Assembly (NCBI RefSeq): GCF_004361815.1 | Contig: NZ_SNWA01000002.1 | Location: 1,984,001-2,048,000, forward strand | Direction of reading: 5' to 3' | Length of the DNA: 64,000 nucleotides | From: Paraburkholderia sp. BL10I2N1 | GTDB lineage: Bacteria > Pseudomonadota > Gammaproteobacteria > Burkholderiales > Burkholderiaceae | Shown here: one piece after another, positions 60,644 through 64,000 of the stretch | How the letters are laid out: every line of letters begins with the position of its first letter | Numbering within the stretch: position 1 is the stretch's first letter | Program-made: the position numbers and the translations under genes | Notes under the pieces: generated by a model | What the model saw: the letters and a program-made list of their open reading frames with translations, nothing else | Told to the model about the DNA's origin: nothing | The model's database searches: none

Positions 60644-60681
60644 TTGACTTAGAAATATCCGTATATGAATAATACGTTCAT
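60644..60681 (+). promoter_or_regulatory. Promoter and overlapping palindromes ahead of the ABC operon
   Basis: TTGACT at 60644-60649, 17 bases, then GAATAA at 60667-60672 form a plausible sigma-70 promoter. Overlapping inverted repeats CGTAT-N7-ATACG (60660-60676) and ATGAA-N7-TTCAT (60665-60681) sit on the -10 region, where an IclR repressor would block it. About 120 bases upstream of the binding-protein start. Confidence 0.6.
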
Positions 60682-60796
60682 TGGTGAATTACCGCACACC
60701 AATTCATAAGAATGAGGAGCGCAGGACGACGTTCCGGTCGCCAACACCGTTGAGACCGGTTTCGGTTGATTCAACAACGCAGACCAGGAGACAGAC

Positions 60797-61846
60797 ATGA
60801 CGTTCGCACAGCGGCCGCACGCGGCTCGCCGTTTCATCCAGAAGAGCTTATCCGCCGGCGTCGCGGTTGCATGCGTGGCGGGGGCGGCGCTGGCCGGCAC
60901 CGCGCAGGCGGCGGAAGCCGGCAAGGTCGGCCTCGGCCTGCCGCTACTGACTTCGCCGTTCTGGCAGTCGTACAACAACTACCTGCCGAAGTACGCGAAG
61001 GACATGGGCATCGATATCCTCGCGCCGGTCAATTCGAACGGCGATCCTGCCCAGCAGATCACCGACATGAACAACCTCCTGAACCTGGGTTCAAAGGGCA
61101 TCGTCGTCGGGCCGCTCGATTCGGCTGCGATCAGCCGCGCCCTCGATGCCGCCGCGGCGAAGAACGTGCCGGTCGTCGCGGTAGACGTCGCGCCGACACA
61201 GGGCAAGGTCGCGATGGTGGTGCGCGCCGACAATCACGCGTACGGCGCGAAGGCGTGCACGTATATCGGCGAGCATGTGAAGTCGGGCAAGGTCGTGCAG
61301 ATCATGGGCGATCTGGCTTCGGTGAACGGCCGCGATCGTTCGGAAGCGTTCCGTTCGTGCCTGAAGAAGTACCCGGGTCTGACGCTGCTGGAAATTCCGG
61401 CGAGCTGGAAGGGCGACGTCGCGGCCACGGCGCTCGACAGCCTGCTGACGGCGAACCCGGACGTGAAGGGCATCTACATGCAGGCGGGCGGCGTGTATCT
61501 GTCGCCGACGCTGCAGACGCTGCGGCGCAAGCAGATGCTGTATCCGACGGGCGACGCGAAGCATGTCGTGATCGTCAGCAATGACGGCATCCCGCAGGAA
61601 TACGACGCGATCCGCCGCGGCGATATCGACGCAACCATTTCGCAGCCAGCCGACCTGTATGCGAAGTACGGCCTGTACTACGTCAAGGCCGCGCTTGCCG
61701 GGCAGACCTTCAAGCCAGGCCCGACGGACCACGACAGCACGATCATCCAGCTGTCGCCGGGGATTCTCGAAGACCAGTTGCCTGCGCCGCTCGTGACGAA
61801 GGCCAATGTCGACGACAAGAACCTCTGGGGCAACACTCTCAAATGA
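60797..61846 (+). CDS. Sugar-type ABC transporter substrate-binding protein
   Basis: 349-residue periplasmic binding protein of the ribose/xylose (Peripla_BP_4) class. A signal peptide of about 38 residues (RRFIQKSLSAGVAVACVAG, then AQA) precedes GKVGLGLPLLTSPFWQSYNN. AGGAGACAGAC before ATG supports the start. Its stop overlaps the ATPase start by 4 bases (ATGA). The ligand is unknown; a sugar or polyol is likely from the family. An IclR gene is divergent, and a palindrome-bearing promoter lies upstream. Confidence 0.92.
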   Translation: MTFAQRPHAARRFIQKSLSAGVAVACVAGAALAGTAQAAEAGKVGLGLPLLTSPFWQSYNNYLPKYAKDMGIDILAPVNSNGDPAQQITDMNNLLNLGSKGIVVGPLDSAAISRALDAAAAKNVPVVAVDVAPTQGKVAMVVRADNHAYGAKACTYIGEHVKSGKVVQIMGDLASVNGRDRSEAFRSCLKKYPGLTLLEIPASWKGDVAATALDSLLTANPDVKGIYMQAGGVYLSPTLQTLRRKQMLYPTGDAKHVVIVSNDGIPQEYDAIRRGDIDATISQPADLYAKYGLYYVKAALAGQTFKPGPTDHDSTIIQLSPGILEDQLPAPLVTKANVDDKNLWGNTLK

Positions 61847-63438
61847 GCGATGTGACGTCTTCTGCCGTGCCCGTCGGTCCGCAGGGCGTTCCTTCGGTCG
61901 TCCCACAGGGACTTCCTTCGGTCGTCCCACAGGGACTTCCTTCGGTCGTGGAGGCGCTTGAAGTCACGAAGCGCTACGGCTCGACGGCCGCGCTGAAAGA
62001 CTTGAGCATCCGCGTGATGCCCGGCGAGTCGCATGCACTCGTCGGGCGTAACGGGGCCGGGAAATCGACGTTGGTGTCGATTCTCACTGGCCTGCGCAAG
62101 CCGGATGCCGGCGAGGTGCGCTTCGGCGGCGCAGCTGCACCGCCGATCGCGGACCGCGACGCGTGGCGCGAACGCGTCGCGTGCGTTTATCAGCATTCGA
62201 CGATCATCCGTGACCTCAGTGTCGCGGAGAACCTGTTCATCAACCGTCAGCCTGGCAGGCACGGCGTCATCGACTGGCGCGCGATGCGGCGCGACGCACG
62301 CGCGTTGCTCGACCACTGGAAGATCGATGTGCGCGAGGACGCGCGCGCTGGCGACCTGAGCGTGGAAGCGCGCCAGCTGGTGGAAATCGCCCGGGCGCTG
62401 TCGTACGGCGCGCGCTTCATCATTCTCGATGAGCCGACCGCGCAACTCGACGGCGACGAAATCAAGCGTCTATTCAAACGCATTCAGGAACTGCAGCGCG
62501 AAGGCGTGACGTTCCTCTTCATCTCGCATCACCTGCAGGAGGTGTATGAGATCTGCCAGGCGGTGACGGTGTTGCGCGACGCGCGGCATATCGTCAGCGC
62601 GCCGGTTTCCGCCTTGCCTCGCGAGCAACTGATCGAAGCCATGACCGGCGAGCGCGGCGGTCTGAATGTCGCTGACGCCGCAGCGCGCGCCGCGCTTCCG
62701 GCGGATACGAAGGTCGCGCTCGAAGTTTCGGATCTCGCGGGGGCAGACTACGAAGCGGTGTCGTTCGCGGTGAAGCGCGGCGAAGTGATCGGCCTCACGG
62801 GCGCGACGAGCAGCGGTCGCACGAGCGTTGCCGAGGCCATTGCAGGACTTCGCTCGCCGGCGCGTGGCGAGATCCGCGTCGAAGGTGTCGGCTTGCCGCA
62901 CGGCGATGTACCCGCTGCGCTGGCTGCGGGCATCGGCTGTGTGCCGAAGGATCGCCATCATGAAGGGCTGGTGCTCACGCAGTCGGTAGCGGAAAACGCG
63001 TCGATGACGATCGCGCGCCTGCTCGGCAGGTTCGGAATTGCACCGCCCGCGAAGAAAAACGCCTTCGGGCAGAAGATGATCGCCGCGCTCGGCATCGTCG
63101 CCCAGGGTCCCGAGCATATCGTTTCGGGGCTTTCCGGCGGCAACCAGCAGAAGGTCGTCATGGCGCGCGCGCTCGCCACCGACCCGAACGTGCTGGTTCT
63201 GATCGACCCCACGGCGGGCGTCGACGTGAAATCGAAGGAAGCCCTGTTGTCCGTCGTGGATCGCGTGCGCGAGGACGGCAAGGCCGTGCTCGTCGTTTCC
63301 GGGGAACTCGACGATCTGCGTACCTGTGACCGCGTCCTCGTCATGTTCCGTGGCCGCATCGCCGCCGAATTGCCGGCCGGCTGGCAGGACCACGACCTCA
63401 TCGCCTCAGTTGAAGGAGTCAGTCTTCATGAAGAATAG
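61843..63438 (+). CDS. Sugar-type ABC transporter ATP-binding protein (two cassettes)
   Basis: 531-residue RbsA/XylG-type ATPase energising import. The first cassette has GRNGAGKSTLVSILTG (Walker A), LSVEARQLVEIARAL (signature) and FIILDEPTAQLD (Walker B). The second has the usual degenerate Walker A GATSSGRTSVAEAI, LSGGNQQKVVMARAL and VLVLIDPTAGVD. Residues 13-36 carry three tandem PQG(L/V)PSVV units, an unusual N-terminal extension from a 24-bp repeat. It overlaps the binding-protein stop and the permease start, so the genes form one operon. Confidence 0.95.
   Translation: MSDVTSSAVPVGPQGVPSVVPQGLPSVVPQGLPSVVEALEVTKRYGSTAALKDLSIRVMPGESHALVGRNGAGKSTLVSILTGLRKPDAGEVRFGGAAAPPIADRDAWRERVACVYQHSTIIRDLSVAENLFINRQPGRHGVIDWRAMRRDARALLDHWKIDVREDARAGDLSVEARQLVEIARALSYGARFIILDEPTAQLDGDEIKRLFKRIQELQREGVTFLFISHHLQEVYEICQAVTVLRDARHIVSAPVSALPREQLIEAMTGERGGLNVADAAARAALPADTKVALEVSDLAGADYEAVSFAVKRGEVIGLTGATSSGRTSVAEAIAGLRSPARGEIRVEGVGLPHGDVPAALAAGIGCVPKDRHHEGLVLTQSVAENASMTIARLLGRFGIAPPAKKNAFGQKMIAALGIVAQGPEHIVSGLSGGNQQKVVMARALATDPNVLVLIDPTAGVDVKSKEALLSVVDRVREDGKAVLVVSGELDDLRTCDRVLVMFRGRIAAELPAGWQDHDLIASVEGVSLHEE
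61879..61950 (+). repeat. Three tandem 24-bp units inside the ATPase gene
   Basis: Units start at 61879, 61903 and 61927; units 2 and 3 differ only in their last base, unit 1 by a few bases. Each keeps the frame and encodes PQGVPSVV or PQGLPSVV. Slippage can change copy number in eights of residues. Confidence 0.85.
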
Positions 63439-64000
63439 TGCGCCCACCCCCGCGTTCGCGACGAACCAGGGACAGGCCAACGTCGCCGCCGCGCAGCGTG
63501 GCCGCCCGCGCATCGAATTCGCCCGCCTGCGCGATCTCGCACTGTTGCCGGCGCTCGTGCTTCTGCTGGTGATCGGCGCGTTCGTCAGCCCGAGCTTTCT
63601 GACGAAGGCGAATCTGATCAGCGTGCTGGGCGCGTCGGCGGCCCTCGCGCTCGTCGTGCTCGCCGAATCGCTGATCGTGCTGACCGGCAAGTTCGATCTG
63701 TCGCTGGAGTCGACGGTGGGCATCGCTCCTGCGGTCGGCGCGATGCTCGTGATGCCGGCTGCGTCCGCCGGCTTCGGGCTGCAATGGCCGACAGCGGCGG
63801 GCTTACTGGCGATCGTCGTCGTCGGTGCGCTGATCGGGTTCATCAACGGCTTTCTGGTGGTGCGGCTGCGTCTGAACGCGTTCATCGTCACGCTGGCCAT
63901 GTTGATCGTGCTGCGCGGCATGCTGGTCGGCGCGACAAAGGGCGGCACGCTGTTCGACATGCCGCCGGCATTCTTCACGCTCGCGACCACCATCGTGCTC
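63428..64000 (+). CDS. Sugar-type ABC transporter permease, cut by window edge
   Basis: Inner-membrane permease of the ribose/xylose (BPD_transp_2) class; 191 residues are visible and the C-terminus lies beyond the window. It starts MKNSAPTPAFATNQGQANVA with a 35-residue polar N-terminus, then helices from ALLPALVLLLVIGAFVSPSF. The family phrase for the EAA-like region is partly seen as LTGKFDLSLESTVGIAPAVG. The start codon overlaps the ATPase stop by 11 bases, with GAAGGAG upstream. Third gene of the operon. Confidence 0.93.
   Translation, partial: MKNSAPTPAFATNQGQANVAAAQRGRPRIEFARLRDLALLPALVLLLVIGAFVSPSFLTKANLISVLGASAALALVVLAESLIVLTGKFDLSLESTVGIAPAVGAMLVMPAASAGFGLQWPTAAGLLAIVVVGALIGFINGFLVVRLRLNAFIVTLAMLIVLRGMLVGATKGGTLFDMPPAFFTLATTIVL

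Overview
The window is high-GC DNA whose gene families are typical of a beta-proteobacterium of the Burkholderiaceae, most likely Paraburkholderia or Caballeronia. The evidence is the mix of H-NS proteins, GYD, DUF302 and DUF6765 proteins, a Kup transporter, DHA2 and ACS permeases, many LysR regulators, a formaldehyde-activating enzyme, and GGAG-type ribosome sites. No rRNA, tRNA, CRISPR array, prophage or conjugative module was seen. One complete IS630-type insertion sequence is the only mobile element. The species assignment is an inference.

Left part (1-17 kb). A partial DHA2 exporter is divergent from the potassium transporter kup. Next is a tartrate module: a LysR regulator, a tartrate dehydrogenase-like enzyme and an ACS-family permease, with a clean LysR box between regulator and enzyme. 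A hypothetical protein, a DHA2 drug exporter and a betaine-type ABC binding protein follow. After these come an orphan terminator that may end a small RNA, then GYD, pentapeptide-repeat, transglutaminase-like and DUF302 genes. A cytochrome b561 gene is translationally coupled to a glycosyltransferase.

Middle (17-38 kb). There is an exported MsrB/MsrA pair in which both enzymes lack resolving cysteines, then the remains of an HD hydrolase, RidA, a J-domain protein, DUF6765 and an H-NS protein with a long lysine/alanine tail. The IS630 element sits exactly in the stop codon of a small gene, just ahead of a cold-shock gene. Rhodanese, fasciclin, amino-acid permease and aminoaldehyde dehydrogenase genes lead to polB, which has a LexA-like site. 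Two paralogous small secreted proteins (20.6 and 36.8 kb) each have a copy of a 70-bp repeat downstream.

Sulfide locus (38-40.6 kb). This is a bigR-like cluster. The ArsR regulator and the two YeeE/YedE transporter halves are intact. The divergent persulfide-dioxygenase gene carries two in-frame TAG codons and the TauE/SafE gene is truncated, so the pathway appears to be decaying.

Right part (40.7-64 kb). A GntP permease with a good sigma-54 promoter faces its enhancer-binding regulator. After secreted proteins, a LuxR regulator, an EstB-like hydrolase and a short H-NS protein comes a C1/aldehyde cluster: fae, an aldo-keto reductase and an aldehyde dehydrogenase. Then come prfC, a LysR regulator, a cation antiporter, a Pat-like acetyltransferase, and an IclR-regulated sugar-type ABC importer that runs off the right edge.

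The most notable signals outside genes are a 79-bp element shared by the upstream regions of the betaine-type binding protein and fae, the 70-bp repeats containing DnaA-box-like halves, and the orphan terminator near 11.7 kb.
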